64,000 nt of DNA from Gammaproteobacteria bacterium (GTDB lineage Bacteria > Pseudomonadota > Gammaproteobacteria > Steroidobacterales > Woeseiaceae), in assembly GCA_009937445.1 (NCBI GenBank), contig JAACFM010000004.1, positions 1 to 64,000 of the forward strand, written 5' to 3'. The notes under the pieces were generated by a model, which was given only the letters and a program-made list of their open reading frames with translations, did no database searches and was not told where the DNA came from. Below are positions 55,516 to 64,000 of this stretch, in pieces. Every line of letters begins with the position of its first letter. The stretch's first letter is position 1. The position numbers and the translations under genes were made by a program.

Positions 55516-57373
55516 CGGTATTCAAAAGGAACGCATTAACGCGCCGTACATATTCCGCTGGATTCGGCAACTGCGAGCCCTCGGCCAACAATGCATGATC
55601 CAGAACAATGTTGGACAAAGCATTAAACCGACCCTCGTCAGTCTCACCCGACAAGCGTGTCACCAGCGGATGTTCAATGTTGATTTCGAGAATGGGTTTT
55701 GATTCCGGTAATTCCTGACCACTGGCTTCCAGCATTCGGCGAACCTGCGGGTTCAGATCCTGATCGCTTGCGACAACACACGCCGGTGAATCCACCAGTC
55801 GACGACTGACATTGACCGCCTCGACGCGCTCGCTCAATACGCCCTGCACCTTCTCAAGAAACTTTTTGTGCTCCTTGTTCAGGTCTTCTTGCGCCTTGTC
55901 GTCGCCTTCTTCCGGTATGTCGAGCACTTCCCGCGCAACATCGACCAAGGTCTTGCCTTCGTACTCAGCGAGACTTTCCGCCAACCAGGCATCGATGCGA
56001 TCCGTCAGCAGCAGGACTTCCATGCCGCGACTTCGGAGCTGTTCGAGATGGGGGCTGGCGACGGCCGTCGCGTGAGTCTCAGCCAGAATATAGTAGATCT
56101 TGTCCTGATCATCCTGCATTCGTCCCAGGTAGTCGTCCAGTGACTGATCCTGTGTTTCGTTACCGTTGTGCGTTGTTGCAAAACGCAAGAGCTTCGCGAG
56201 CTTGTCCTTGTTCGCATGGTCTTCAACGAGGCCTTCTTTCAGCACCTGGCCGAACTCTCCCCAGAATTTCTGGTAATCGTCCTTTTCGGCGGCAATCTTC
56301 TTCAACATATCCAACACGCGACGAGTTAATGCGCTGCGCATGGCGGACAGATCCGGGTTTTGCTGCAGCAGCTCGCGTGAGACGTTCAACGGCAGATCCG
56401 AAGAATCGACGACGCCCTTGACGAAACGCAAGTACAAGGGCAGAAACTGTTCGGCGTCATCCATGATGAAAACACGCTGGACGTAGAGCTTCAGGCCACG
56501 TGGTGCTTCCCGGTTCCACATATCAAAGGGGGCCGCAGCGGGGATGTAGAGCAGGCTCGTGTATTCACGCTTGCCCTCCACGCGGTTGTGACTCCAGATG
56601 AGTGGGTCAGCGAAGTCATGCGAAAGGTGTTTGTAGAATTCCTTGTACTCGTCTTCGGTCACCTCGGAACGAGAGCGAGTCCAGAGCGCAGTCGCCGAGT
56701 TAACGACCTTGGCTTCTGCGTCGTCCTCGCCAATTGCAGTCAGTGAGACAGGGAAACCAATATGATCCGAGTACTTGCGTATCAGTGAGTCAATCCGGAA
56801 TGACTCCGCAAATTCAGCCTGATCTTCCTTGAGATGCAAGGTCACGCGCGTGCCGCGATCTTCGCGCTCGATATCTTCGATCGTGAACTCGCCCTCACCT
56901 GCGGATTCCCAACGAGCCCCTGCGTCTTTATCAAGACCAGCCCGACGCGTTTCTACAGATACTTTGTCAGCCACGATAAATGCCGAATAGAACCCAACAC
57001 CAAACTGACCAATCAGGTGAGCATCATGCTGCTTGTCGCCGGTCATCTGCTGCAAGAATTCCGCTGTGCCCGACTTTGCGATTGTGCCGAGGTTGTCGAT
57101 AAGTTCATCACGAGACATACCGATGCCGTTGTCTGTGACGGACAGCGTCCGCTTTTCCTTGTCGACTTCAATGCTGATACCCAGTTCGGTGTCGTCCGCC
57201 AGCAATTCCGGGCTCGCGAGGGCCTCGAATCTGAGCTTGTCAGCCGCATCTGACGCGTTGGATATCAGCTCACGAAGGAAGATTTCCTTGTTGCTGTACA
57301 AAGAATGGATCATCAGTTGCAGTAACTGACGAACCTCGGTCTGAAACCCGAGGGTTTCGCGCTTGTCGCTCAC
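55493..57373 (-). CDS. htpG: molecular chaperone HtpG (Hsp90)
   Basis: 626 aa, GTG start with GGGAG upstream. GHKL ATPase domain with [31 protein letters not shown], and [12 protein letters not shown]; then middle and C-terminal dimerisation domains. ATP-dependent protein remodelling chaperone. A heat-shock promoter lies just upstream. msrB and the FKBP gene follow. Confidence 0.97.
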   Translation of the reverse strand: MSDKRETLGFQTEVRQLLQLMIHSLYSNKEIFLRELISNASDAADKLRFEALASPELLADDTELGISIEVDKEKRTLSVTDNGIGMSRDELIDNLGTIAKSGTAEFLQQMTGDKQHDAHLIGQFGVGFYSAFIVADKVSVETRRAGLDKDAGARWESAGEGEFTIEDIEREDRGTRVTLHLKEDQAEFAESFRIDSLIRKYSDHIGFPVSLTAIGEDDAEAKVVNSATALWTRSRSEVTEDEYKEFYKHLSHDFADPLIWSHNRVEGKREYTSLLYIPAAAPFDMWNREAPRGLKLYVQRVFIMDDAEQFLPLYLRFVKGVVDSSDLPLNVSRELLQQNPDLSAMRSALTRRVLDMLKKIAAEKDDYQKFWGEFGQVLKEGLVEDHANKDKLAKLLRFATTHNGNETQDQSLDDYLGRMQDDQDKIYYILAETHATAVASPHLEQLRSRGMEVLLLTDRIDAWLAESLAEYEGKTLVDVAREVLDIPEEGDDKAQEDLNKEHKKFLEKVQGVLSERVEAVNVSRRLVDSPACVVASDQDLNPQVRRMLEASGQELPESKPILEINIEHPLVTRLSGETDEGRFNALSNIVLDHALLAEGSQLPNPAEYVRRVNAFLLNTDDGVKSE

Positions 57374-57407
57374 AGAGTGGTCTCCCGACGCAGATAAGGA
57401 CAGACAC

Positions 57408-57434
57408 GATATAGGCTCTACAGCCTATTTCAAG
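57408..57434 (-). promoter_or_regulatory. sigma-32 (heat-shock) promoter of htpG
   Basis: On the minus strand CTTGAA (57429-57434), 13-nt spacer, CCTATATC (57408-57415), close to the RpoH consensus (CTTGAA-N13-15-CCCATNT). A palindrome, TAGGCT-GTAG-AGCCTA (57412-57427), fills the spacer. Predicted leader is about 25 nt to the GTG at 57373. htpG is a classic RpoH-regulated gene. Confidence 0.75.
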
Positions 57435-57462
57435 GCCAGACGGGTATGTTCAGGTGGTTTAT

Positions 57463-57714
57463 TCAGGCCGTTTGCGGCCCGCTTGCAAAGGGTGAGGTCA
57501 CCGAGCGGTACAGCAGCGTGACAAACAGCAGGGTAGAAGTCGCAAGTGCCATTGGTGCATGCAGTGTCGCGAGCCAAACACCGGCCAGCGCTCCCGCACC
57601 AACGGTCAGACCGTAAAACAGGGCTAGGGTGAAACGGCGCAGCCTCTCATTTACCAAGCCGACCATTCCACAGAGATCATCAAGATCGTCGAGATACTGT
57701 AGCAATCGCTCCAT
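57463..57714 (-). CDS. small two-helix membrane protein, hypothetical
   Basis: 83 aa. An acidic N terminus (about 1-22) is followed by two hydrophobic helices (about 28-48 and 54-70). No family recognised. It starts 8 bp after the stop of another small gene and the two look like one unit upstream of htpG. Coding status rests on composition, spacing and a plausible topology. Confidence 0.6.
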   Translation of the reverse strand: MERLLQYLDDLDDLCGMVGLVNERLRRFTLALFYGLTVGAGALAGVWLATLHAPMALATSTLLFVTLLYRSVTSPFASGPQTA

Positions 57715-57722
57715 AAGATGCT

Positions 57723-57914
57723 TTACCTGACAATGGTCAACAAAGGGCTGGAGCTTTCTGTATCAACGCTGTGGGGGTCACCGTCGTCCAGCAAAGCATT
57801 GTTGGATTCTTTTGCGTGTGCGATTGCACGATGAAAAAGTTCCCAGCGTTGCCGAGCCGATTCGCTCGTTAGTGCCTCAACGGGCGATTCATTATTCGGT
57901 TGTTTCTTTGCCAT
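57723..57914 (-). CDS. small soluble hypothetical protein
   Basis: 63 aa, polar, no membrane segment: SESARQRWELFHRAIAHAKESNNALLDD is a likely amphipathic helix. No known motif. Followed closely by the small membrane protein gene, which supports both being real. Confidence 0.5.
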   Translation of the reverse strand: MAKKQPNNESPVEALTSESARQRWELFHRAIAHAKESNNALLDDGDPHSVDTESSSPLLTIVR

Positions 57915-58108
57915 GTTTTCGTCAACAGTTTTGCAGTCGGTAAACGAACTATAGGCAGCCTCGATTTATCACTCCGTGAGGCAGGTCACAGCTTGTCCCG
58001 TAAAATCATCTTTAAGGCAGTTATTGCTTCAAAATAAGACGTAGTTCCGGTCCGATTAGCGACGCCATTCACAGTCAATCGACTACCGCAAAGAAGCATC
58101 CATTCCAT
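57915..58108. other. intergenic region
   Basis: Between two small minus-strand genes. TATAGT on the minus strand (around 57948) could be a -10 element for the gene starting at 57914, but no convincing -35 accompanies it. No RNA gene signature seen. Confidence 0.3.
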
Positions 58109-58145
58109 TACGTAAAACGCCGGCAAAAAGCCGGCGTTTTACGTA
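58109..58145. terminator. long bidirectional terminator hairpin
   Basis: Perfect 16-bp inverted repeat TACGTAAAACGCCGGC / GCCGGCGTTTTACGTA with an AAAAA (or TTTTT) loop. It is located 24 bp past the stop of the 94-aa gene on the minus strand. The T-runs inside both arms make it usable in either direction. Confidence 0.8.
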
Positions 58146-58168
58146 AACAGGAAAATTACTCGGGCGTG

Positions 58169-58453
58169 TTAGTTGTCGTTTTTCTGATCCTTGGACCAGT
58201 TACGTTTTACTGTATCTGACCAATCCCGGTACCCCTTCCACGAGTACAGTGACGGGTCGATACTGGAGCGGCGGCTACGTGGTGCCGGTGCTTTCGAAAT
58301 CCAGCGACGGTACTGCTGCCAACCATCCGCATCGTTCGCAGCGGGCTCTTTATTGTCCAGCGTCGCGTCTTTAGCGTTCGGGCCCTGGCCGGCATCCGTG
58401 CCCAACTTGTCAGTCCACTTCATGTGTTTGTTATCTGGCATATCTTTGCTCAA
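58169..58453 (-). CDS. small basic hypothetical protein
   Basis: 94 aa, hydrophilic and Trp/Arg/Lys-rich (WQQYRRWISKAPAPRSRRSS, YSWKGYRDWSDTVKRNW), with an acidic N-terminal half. No signal peptide or membrane helix. No family recognised. It has its own strong terminator and no same-strand neighbour within 100 bp, so it is probably a separate transcript. Confidence 0.6.
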   Translation of the reverse strand: MSKDMPDNKHMKWTDKLGTDAGQGPNAKDATLDNKEPAANDADGWQQYRRWISKAPAPRSRRSSIDPSLYSWKGYRDWSDTVKRNWSKDQKNDN

Positions 58454-58560
58454 TCGATCCTATGAGCAAATCCTACGGGCCATTGACCATAAATCACAGG
58501 AACTGCATCACAATGCACTTTCTTTTTTTTCCTTATTTATCAGTTAATTAGGTGTCTGTT

Positions 58561-59934
58561 TTACTTAATCACATAGCACGGGTCGTAATCATGACCTGAG
58601 ATCTTCATCCGCTGCTGGGCAACGAACGCTGCCAGCAACCGATCCAGCATGTCCATGATTCGCTGCGAACCGCTTATCTGGAATGGCCCGTGACGTTCGA
58701 TTTGTTCGGCCGTATCTTCGCGAACATTTCCGGAAACGATGCCCGAAAAAACACGTCGCAAATTTGCTGCGAGGATATGAGCTGGAAGATCTTCACTGAT
58801 ATCCAGCGAAGACATAGCGGCATGCGTCGCCAAGAACGGCACTTGAAACTCTCGGTCGATCTTGAGACGCCAATTGAAGTAAAACGCGTCACCGTGCGTT
58901 TTTCGAAATTCCAGTACATCCTCAAGCCGACTCTTGATCTCCTGCGCCACCGCTCTTGGGTTATCGATAATGATCTTGTAGCGCTTCTGCGCATCAGGGC
59001 CGAGCGTTGCGCCAATAAACTCATCTATTTGTCGAAAGTAAGTTGCGGAACTGGCCGGTCCCGTCATGACCAACGGAAAAGGCTGCCCCTTATTCTCCGG
59101 ATGCAGCAAAATACCCAGCAGATAGAGAATCTCTTCCGCCGTACCCACGCCCCCCGGAAAAACGACAATGCCGTGGCCGGTCCTGACGAAGGCCTCCAGC
59201 CGTTTTTCCATATCCGGCATGATGACCAGCGAGTTGACGATCGGATTGGGTGATTCGGCCGCAATGATCCCCGGCTCGGTGATACCTACGTAGCGGCCTT
59301 TATGTATGCGCTGCTTCGCATGGCCAATGGTCGCTCCTTTCATCGGCCCTTTCATCGCGCCCGGGCCGCAGCCGGTGCAGATATTCAGTTCGCGAAGACC
59401 CAACTCGTAGCCAATCAGTTTGGAATAGTCATACTCCTCTCGGCTGATTGCATGACCGCCCCAGCAGACGACCATATTGATCTCTGCAGGTAATAGCAGG
59501 AGTTTCGCGTTTCGGACGATATGAAATACGGCATTTGTTATGCCCTCGGAAGAGTCCAGATAAAATCGGCCACTATCGAATATTTCGTTTCGGGTATAGA
59601 CAATGTCACGCAGAACCGCGGACAACAACTCACGCGTACCGCGGATCATCGTGCCGTCGACGAATGCGTCCGCTGGCGCGTTCTTTAACGAAACCTTGAG
59701 GCCGCGATCCTGTTGGATGAAGCTGACGGCGAAGTCACGATATTTATCCAATACCGCTTTCGCTTCATCTGTCTCATTGCCCGAATTCAGAACCGCCAGC
59801 AAGCAACGCCTGAGCAACGGGTACAAACCGCCAGTTCCGCTGTTTTTCAGAAGGTCGACCTCAAGCTGCGACAAAACCTCGAGACTGCCCGCGGGCCAGA
59901 CCTCTGCGTCAACGCAGACAGGAGAGTCAGTCAT
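58561..59934 (-). CDS. ppnN: pyrimidine/purine nucleotide 5'-monophosphate nucleosidase (LOG family)
   Basis: 457 aa. N-terminal regulatory region, central Rossmann-like LOG domain with NICTGCGPGAMKGPMKGA and FPGGVGTAEEILYLLG (nucleotide-binding PGGxGTxxE), and a C-terminal domain, as in E. coli PpnN (YgdH), which cleaves nucleotides to base plus ribose-5-phosphate and is modulated by (p)ppGpp. The start shares one base with the stop of the L,D-transpeptidase gene (TGATG). Confidence 0.93.
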   Translation of the reverse strand: MTDSPVCVDAEVWPAGSLEVLSQLEVDLLKNSGTGGLYPLLRRCLLAVLNSGNETDEAKAVLDKYRDFAVSFIQQDRGLKVSLKNAPADAFVDGTMIRGTRELLSAVLRDIVYTRNEIFDSGRFYLDSSEGITNAVFHIVRNAKLLLLPAEINMVVCWGGHAISREEYDYSKLIGYELGLRELNICTGCGPGAMKGPMKGATIGHAKQRIHKGRYVGITEPGIIAAESPNPIVNSLVIMPDMEKRLEAFVRTGHGIVVFPGGVGTAEEILYLLGILLHPENKGQPFPLVMTGPASSATYFRQIDEFIGATLGPDAQKRYKIIIDNPRAVAQEIKSRLEDVLEFRKTHGDAFYFNWRLKIDREFQVPFLATHAAMSSLDISEDLPAHILAANLRRVFSGIVSGNVREDTAEQIERHGPFQISGSQRIMDMLDRLLAAFVAQQRMKISGHDYDPCYVIK

Positions 59935-60431
59935 CAGGGTCGAATTTCTATGGGTGTGTTGTCGCCAGTCATCAACCAGATATCGATCATGTCGGAGTTC
60001 GACACAGCGATACAGCCGTTGGTCCAGTCTTGTGTACGATAATAGGTCTCTGATCGTGACGGCACGTTCGGCTGACCATGAATCATGATAGATCCGCCCG
60101 GGTCGAGTCCGTTCTCATCGGCCTCGCGCCGATCCGTCGCGCTCGGATAGGAAACGCGAATCGAAAGATAATAGTCGCTATCGGGATTGCGCAGATCAAG
60201 CAGGTACCTGCCCTCAGGGGTTTTGAAGTCACCTTCCTTTTTCTTGTCGCCCTCCGGGCGAATACCAAGAGCAATCTTGAATGTTCGAAAGATCTTGCCG
60301 TTGTTAAGCAAGTGCAATTCGCGGGCAGACTTTTCGATGATCACCTCATCGGCAACCGGGAAATCTCCGGCTTGCAACAGTGTCGGGGCCAGCAAGACAA
60401 GAGACAGTAATAGGAGCGTGAGTCGCATCAT
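59934..60431 (-). CDS. periplasmic L,D-transpeptidase family (YkuD) protein
   Basis: 165 aa with signal peptide (about 1-21). YkuD fold: IMIHGQP (H118) and DWTNGCIAVSNSDM (catalytic C140); the usual SHGC is TNGC here, as in the YafK-like branch. It would form or cleave 3-3 cross-links or attach proteins to peptidoglycan. Upstream of and coupled to ppnN. Confidence 0.92.
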   Translation of the reverse strand: MMRLTLLLLSLVLLAPTLLQAGDFPVADEVIIEKSARELHLLNNGKIFRTFKIALGIRPEGDKKKEGDFKTPEGRYLLDLRNPDSDYYLSIRVSYPSATDRREADENGLDPGGSIMIHGQPNVPSRSETYYRTQDWTNGCIAVSNSDMIDIWLMTGDNTPIEIRP

Positions 60432-60480
60432 ATTCCTAGCCTAACAAACCTCGGCTCGCCAGAAAATGGCCTGTATCACA

Positions 60481-60885
60481 CTAAACGTTTCGACCAACTA
60501 TCCAGCCGATCGCGAAACCGATACCGCCGGCGACAACCGTATAAAAAGGCAGGTAGCGAAAAACCCGGTCGGGGAAGGCAGCGTCTGTGAACATATCATT
60601 GAGATTGACCGCATAAGCGTAGTGCAAGTAGAGAGACAGACCCAGAGCGGGAATTGCATACCCGGCGATGCCCAACGGCAAGCGCTTGCCCAACCCGGTC
60701 CAGCGTCCGCCACCCAGATACAGGGTCACGCCAGACAGCACAACCAGCAGCGCGAGTGGTATCAGATTGCGCAAAACGTATGGCCCTGCCTCCTGAACGT
60801 CGTTGAACCAGAAGGCCGCAGCCACTGAGACAAGCATGACCGGCAGCAATCGCAGCAAGACATATTTGCCAATGTTATTGCTCAT
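60481..60885 (-). CDS. four-helix membrane protein, hypothetical
   Basis: 134 aa with hydrophobic helices at about 10-27, 38-56, 72-90 and 112-130. No family recognised with confidence. It overlaps the mltD stop by 4 bp (ATGA), so it is translated with the lytic transglycosylase and may be linked to envelope function. Confidence 0.65.
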   Translation of the reverse strand: MSNNIGKYVLLRLLPVMLVSVAAAFWFNDVQEAGPYVLRNLIPLALLVVLSGVTLYLGGGRWTGLGKRLPLGIAGYAIPALGLSLYLHYAYAVNLNDMFTDAAFPDRVFRYLPFYTVVAGGIGFAIGWIVGRNV

Positions 60886-62783
60886 CCAGTCTGCACGTCA
60901 GTCAACAACGGTATTTGAATTTTGGTCCCGGGTCTCACCTTGTGCATATCGACGCCAGGATTATATTGCCGGAATAACCAGATCGGCACGTCGTATTTTC
61001 GCAGCGCCAGTATCCAGATAGAGTCGCCGGGCTTGATCGTGTGCTCAGTCACACCACTGATGACGTGGCGCCTGAAAAAGCTGTCCTGCTGAACACGATG
61101 ATAAGCGATTCGTCTTTCCTCAAAGAGTTTGGCATCGACCGTATTCAAGTCCAGCTTGATACGTTGACCGACGGCAACGGGCGTCTTGAAGGCCATCGCA
61201 TTCAAATCTCGCAAACGCTGCGTCTTTATCTCCAGCCAGTCACCGTAATGGCCGAGCGTTTCGAGAGCCTGCACCTCGATCGTCTTGTCAGCCGCGACAC
61301 TGTAGTCACTGGGGTCGGACAACAAAGACGTTTGCAGAGTGGTGGGCAACGATGTCGCTACATCGCTGGCCATAGCTGCAGGTGTCATTTCGGCAACTTC
61401 AATCTCAGCTTCCGGTACGACAGGTTCCGGCGCGACCTCAGATGCAGCCGCAACGCTCGCCACTACAGGAGCCGGGCCTGCCGCTGGCAAACGCAACTGC
61501 TGACCAGCCCGTATGCGGTGACTGCTGCCAAGACCGTTCAGTGCGACCAGCGTGGATACGCGAGTATCGTAAGTCTCAGCAATCTGCGACAACGTATCCC
61601 CTCGTGCCACTTTGTGGAACATATCGGGTAATTGCCTGGTGAACACAGCGTCAGCAGGGAGTGATGCCAGTATTTCAGATAGCGGTCGCGAGGTATCGAC
61701 TGCTGGAAAACGCAGTTCATAGCCCTTCGGAACGTACTTGCTTTCCTGCCAGACGGTCGCCTGCAAAGCCCGGTTGTGTTGCGCCAGCTTCTGCGGCGTT
61801 GTGCCCAATGCCTGCGTAAGGCCTGACACTGATACATAGTTTGGCAAAGTCGCAACCGCATAGTCGGTTGGTTTATCCGCGATCAGCCCTGGGAAATAGA
61901 GGTCAATGTTTTCATCCACTTCCTTCGCGGCAAGGAATGCGACGTAGAAATTTCTGGAAGCAAAGCCGAATGTCCGACCGTTGTATTCCCTCAGAATTTC
62001 AACGTAAGCGGTATCACCGTATTGTCGCATCGCACGACGCACACCACCAAGACCATGATTGTAGGCGGTAATCGCCATCGGCCAGTTGCCGGTGATCGAG
62101 TAGTTGTAAGCCATCAACTGGCCTGCCGCGCGCGTCGCCGCGAACGGGTCATTGCGTTCATCGACAACGTGATCAACTTGCATAAAACGTCGGCCCGTAC
62201 TGCGGGTGAACTGCCAGATACCGGAAGCGCCGACGTGCGAGCGTGCGTCCGGATTGTAGGATGACTCAACGTGCGGGAGCGCCGCTATTTCGATAGGCAC
62301 ATTCAGCGCCCGAAACTCCGTGTTCACATGATCGCGCCACTGACCAGAACGTTTCAGCCCCTGGCGAAATCGACCCTTGAGTCCCTGTTGATATCGAATA
62401 CGACCCACGGCATCGTTCAGGGTCTCGTTACTGACGCCAGGCGGCCACAACGCCAGAATGCGTGCTTCTTCCGCGGTCAGGTTGTCTCGCTTGCCTGCAG
62501 CCAGCGATCTCAAGACTGACTGCACAAGCTTGCGCTGCTTCTCGACGCGCCGTTGTCGCTCGCGCCGACCCAGGTTTTCCGGTATCGCCAGGCGGTCGTA
62601 GACAACCGCGAGATTGCGATTGTCGTGCAATACGCCCTCATCATTTCCGTATTCGGTGAAGACATCGACCCAGAAATCGACATCGGGTTGCAGTTCAGCC
62701 GGCTGTGGAAAAGTCTCGTCTGCGACAGATGAGTCGAAAAAACTCAGGAATATCAGTAATAAAAGAGGTTTGGAGCTTGTCAT
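60882..62783 (-). CDS. mltD: membrane-bound lytic murein transglycosylase D with LysM domains
   Basis: 633 aa. Signal peptide (about 1-21), an MltD N-terminal region, and an SLT catalytic domain with Glu173 (ALPHVESSYNP) and the SHVGASGIWQF loop (about 155-300). Two clear LysM units (about 388-435: RGDTLSQIAETYDTRVSTL; about 584-630: PGDSIWILALRKYDV) flank a weaker third (about 495-550). It cleaves glycan strands yielding anhydroMurNAc ends, feeding AmpD and AnmK. No lipobox is visible, unlike E. coli MltD. Confidence 0.93.
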   Translation of the reverse strand: MTSSKPLLLLIFLSFFDSSVADETFPQPAELQPDVDFWVDVFTEYGNDEGVLHDNRNLAVVYDRLAIPENLGRRERQRRVEKQRKLVQSVLRSLAAGKRDNLTAEEARILALWPPGVSNETLNDAVGRIRYQQGLKGRFRQGLKRSGQWRDHVNTEFRALNVPIEIAALPHVESSYNPDARSHVGASGIWQFTRSTGRRFMQVDHVVDERNDPFAATRAAGQLMAYNYSITGNWPMAITAYNHGLGGVRRAMRQYGDTAYVEILREYNGRTFGFASRNFYVAFLAAKEVDENIDLYFPGLIADKPTDYAVATLPNYVSVSGLTQALGTTPQKLAQHNRALQATVWQESKYVPKGYELRFPAVDTSRPLSEILASLPADAVFTRQLPDMFHKVARGDTLSQIAETYDTRVSTLVALNGLGSSHRIRAGQQLRLPAAGPAPVVASVAAASEVAPEPVVPEAEIEVAEMTPAAMASDVATSLPTTLQTSLLSDPSDYSVAADKTIEVQALETLGHYGDWLEIKTQRLRDLNAMAFKTPVAVGQRIKLDLNTVDAKLFEERRIAYHRVQQDSFFRRHVISGVTEHTIKPGDSIWILALRKYDVPIWLFRQYNPGVDMHKVRPGTKIQIPLLTDVQTG

Positions 62784-62863
62784 TTATATTAATTCAAGTT
62801 TCAATCGTAAATTATTGATTACTGCACAGAAAAAAGCATTCAAATGCCGTATTTTGGGGCGAT

Positions 62864-64000
62864 ATGAGCACCCTTCTCCGACAATCTGACAGCTTCCACA
62901 AAATTTGCCAGTATCTGGTGAGTTTTTTGCTGCTGTTGCCACTTGGCACACTCCAGGCTGGCGAGGCTGCGGTCGATCCATCGGATAATGGTATCGATGT
63001 TCTCGAGGATGCGACACTCGAAGTCGATTCACGTTCCAGCGAAACCTCCGCTGCCGCTGAGGAGATGGCCGCTCACAGCCCGGTTCGCGAGTATGCGGGG
63101 CCACTGGCCAACGCGGTTGACGATGCGACAGGGAATGCCGAACCGCTGCAGATTCTGGGCGTTGAGATAGCGCCCGGTACGTCGCGGCGACTGTCCTGGT
63201 CGGCTACCGAATTATTCGAAGGCGTACCGGTATCCACACCAGTGCTTGTTCTCAATGGCGTCGCCCCGGGTCCGACCGTATGCCTCACCGCAGCCGTACA
63301 CGGCGACGAACTCAACGGTATCGAGATGGTACGGCGCGTGTTTCATGACATCGAGCCATCAAGACTGTCCGGTGCACTCATCGGTGTTCCCATCGTCAAT
63401 GTCCAGGGATTTCGACGGGGTTCGAGATATCTTCCTGATCGTCGTGACCTGAATCGCTACTTCCCGGGCAATCCTAACGGCAGCGCCGCCGCCCGCATCG
63501 CGTATTCGCTGTTCAACGATGTCATCGCAAATTGTGATGCCCTCGTCGATCTGCACACGGGATCTTTCGAGCGCGCCAATCTTCCTCAGCTGCGTGCCGA
63601 TCTGCGCAATCCGGATGTTGTTACATTGACGCACGGATTTGGCGCGATGGTCGTCTTGCACAGCAAACCCACCGTCGGCACGCTGCGCTACGCAGCAACC
63701 ATGGCTGGAATCCCGGCCGTGACTGTCGAGGCAGGTGGCCCATCGCAGCTTGAGCTCGCTGAAGTGAAACATGGCGTCAAGGGTATCGAGACATTGCTGA
63801 CAACGCTGGGTATGACTCGTCGAATGCGCCTGTGGGGAGATCCCGAGCCCGTTTACTACCGTTCATCCTGGGTGCGCGCAGACAATGGCGGTATTCTGTT
63901 GTCTGACGTTTCGTTGGGCAGTTCGGTCAGAAAAGGGGACTTGCTGGGATCAATCACCGACCCGATGAACAATGCCAGAACCGAACTTCGCTCACCGTAT
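62864..64000 (+). CDS. succinylglutamate desuccinylase/aspartoacylase family protein, partial
   Basis: ATG at 62864 preceded by GGGGC; the frame stays open to the window end (379 codons). A hydrophobic signal-like segment (about 18-33) precedes a long spacer. The zinc site is TAAVHGDELNG (His, Glu) and LVDLHTG (second His), then a conserved Glu in VTVEAGG. These are M14-like deacylases. Family members with a signal peptide are found in marine gammaproteobacteria. The 3' end is missing. Divergent from mltD by 80 bp. Confidence 0.88.
   Translation, partial: MSTLLRQSDSFHKICQYLVSFLLLLPLGTLQAGEAAVDPSDNGIDVLEDATLEVDSRSSETSAAAEEMAAHSPVREYAGPLANAVDDATGNAEPLQILGVEIAPGTSRRLSWSATELFEGVPVSTPVLVLNGVAPGPTVCLTAAVHGDELNGIEMVRRVFHDIEPSRLSGALIGVPIVNVQGFRRGSRYLPDRRDLNRYFPGNPNGSAAARIAYSLFNDVIANCDALVDLHTGSFERANLPQLRADLRNPDVVTLTHGFGAMVVLHSKPTVGTLRYAATMAGIPAVTVEAGGPSQLELAEVKHGVKGIETLLTTLGMTRRMRLWGDPEPVYYRSSWVRADNGGILLSDVSLGSSVRKGDLLGSITDPMNNARTELRSPY

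Overview
The window is a stretch of a gammaproteobacterial chromosome. Three things point there: (1) at the left edge, a minus-strand rRNA leader with the enterobacterial-type boxA (GTTCTTTAACA) and boxC (TGTGTGGGT); (2) a Pseudomonas-like gene order at two loci, pyrB/yqgF/algH/tonB/gshB divergent from pilGHIJ-chpA, and pilU-pilT divergent from yggS-proC-yggT; (3) a fused chorismate mutase-prephenate dehydrogenase. Moderate GC content, type IV pili with Chp signalling, bactofilin and AmpD/AmpE suggest a free-living, probably marine, member near Woeseiaceae/Chromatiales or Steroidobacterales. That placement is inference. I see no insertion sequence, prophage, CRISPR array or tRNA gene.

Layout. 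1-300: rrn promoters P1 and P2 and leader, reading left out of the window (the 16S gene lies just outside). 0.6-3.1 kb (minus): secreted helical-repeat protein and tyrS. 3.2-7.8 kb (plus): M23 peptidase, anmK and ppk1, convergent with a long minus block (7.8-14.7 kb): tyrA, GGDEF cyclase, orphan binding lipoprotein, rppH, DUF6776 protein, bactofilin, erpA, ppx. A small frameshifted secreted-protein gene follows. 15.3-19.6 kb (plus): frmA, a gamma-glutamyltransferase, and a beta-propeller/amidohydrolase protein that has lost its metal ligands. 19.8-20.06 kb holds the most interesting element: a textbook sigma-54 promoter, a roughly 205-nt A-rich non-coding transcript and a strong terminator, resembling a CrcZ-type Hfq decoy RNA. 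20.1-28 kb: exported methyltransferase, membrane-anchored zincin, histidinol-phosphatase-like enzyme, cobalamin adenosyltransferase, SDR, OmpW, GNAT, ampE-ampD, rsmE.

27.7-36.9 kb (minus) is one signalling operon for twitching/surface sensing: pilG-pilH-pilI-pilJ-chpA-chpC-like. 37.1-42.8 kb (plus): gshB, tonB-like, algH, ruvX, pyrB, a pyrK-like flavoprotein subunit and a PhyH oxygenase. 42.7-45.0 kb (minus): MFS transporter plus ureohydrolase. Next come a decayed TPR gene and three tandem PilT-family retraction ATPases (45.5-48.8 kb). 48.9-54.6 kb: yggS, proC, yggT, DUF4426, HU, an alpha/beta hydrolase, an HhH/coiled-coil membrane protein and an OmpA-like protein. 54.6-62.8 kb (minus): FKBP lipoprotein, msrB, htpG with a sigma-32 type promoter, three small orphan proteins, ppnN, an L,D-transpeptidase, a membrane protein and MltD. 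A partial aspartoacylase-family gene runs off the right end.

Themes: peptidoglycan turnover and recycling (M23, AnmK, AmpD/AmpE, L,D-transpeptidase, MltD), polyphosphate metabolism (Ppk1/Ppx), type IV pilus control and retraction, glutathione metabolism (GshB, FrmA, Ggt-like), and stress repair (HtpG, MsrB, FKBP).
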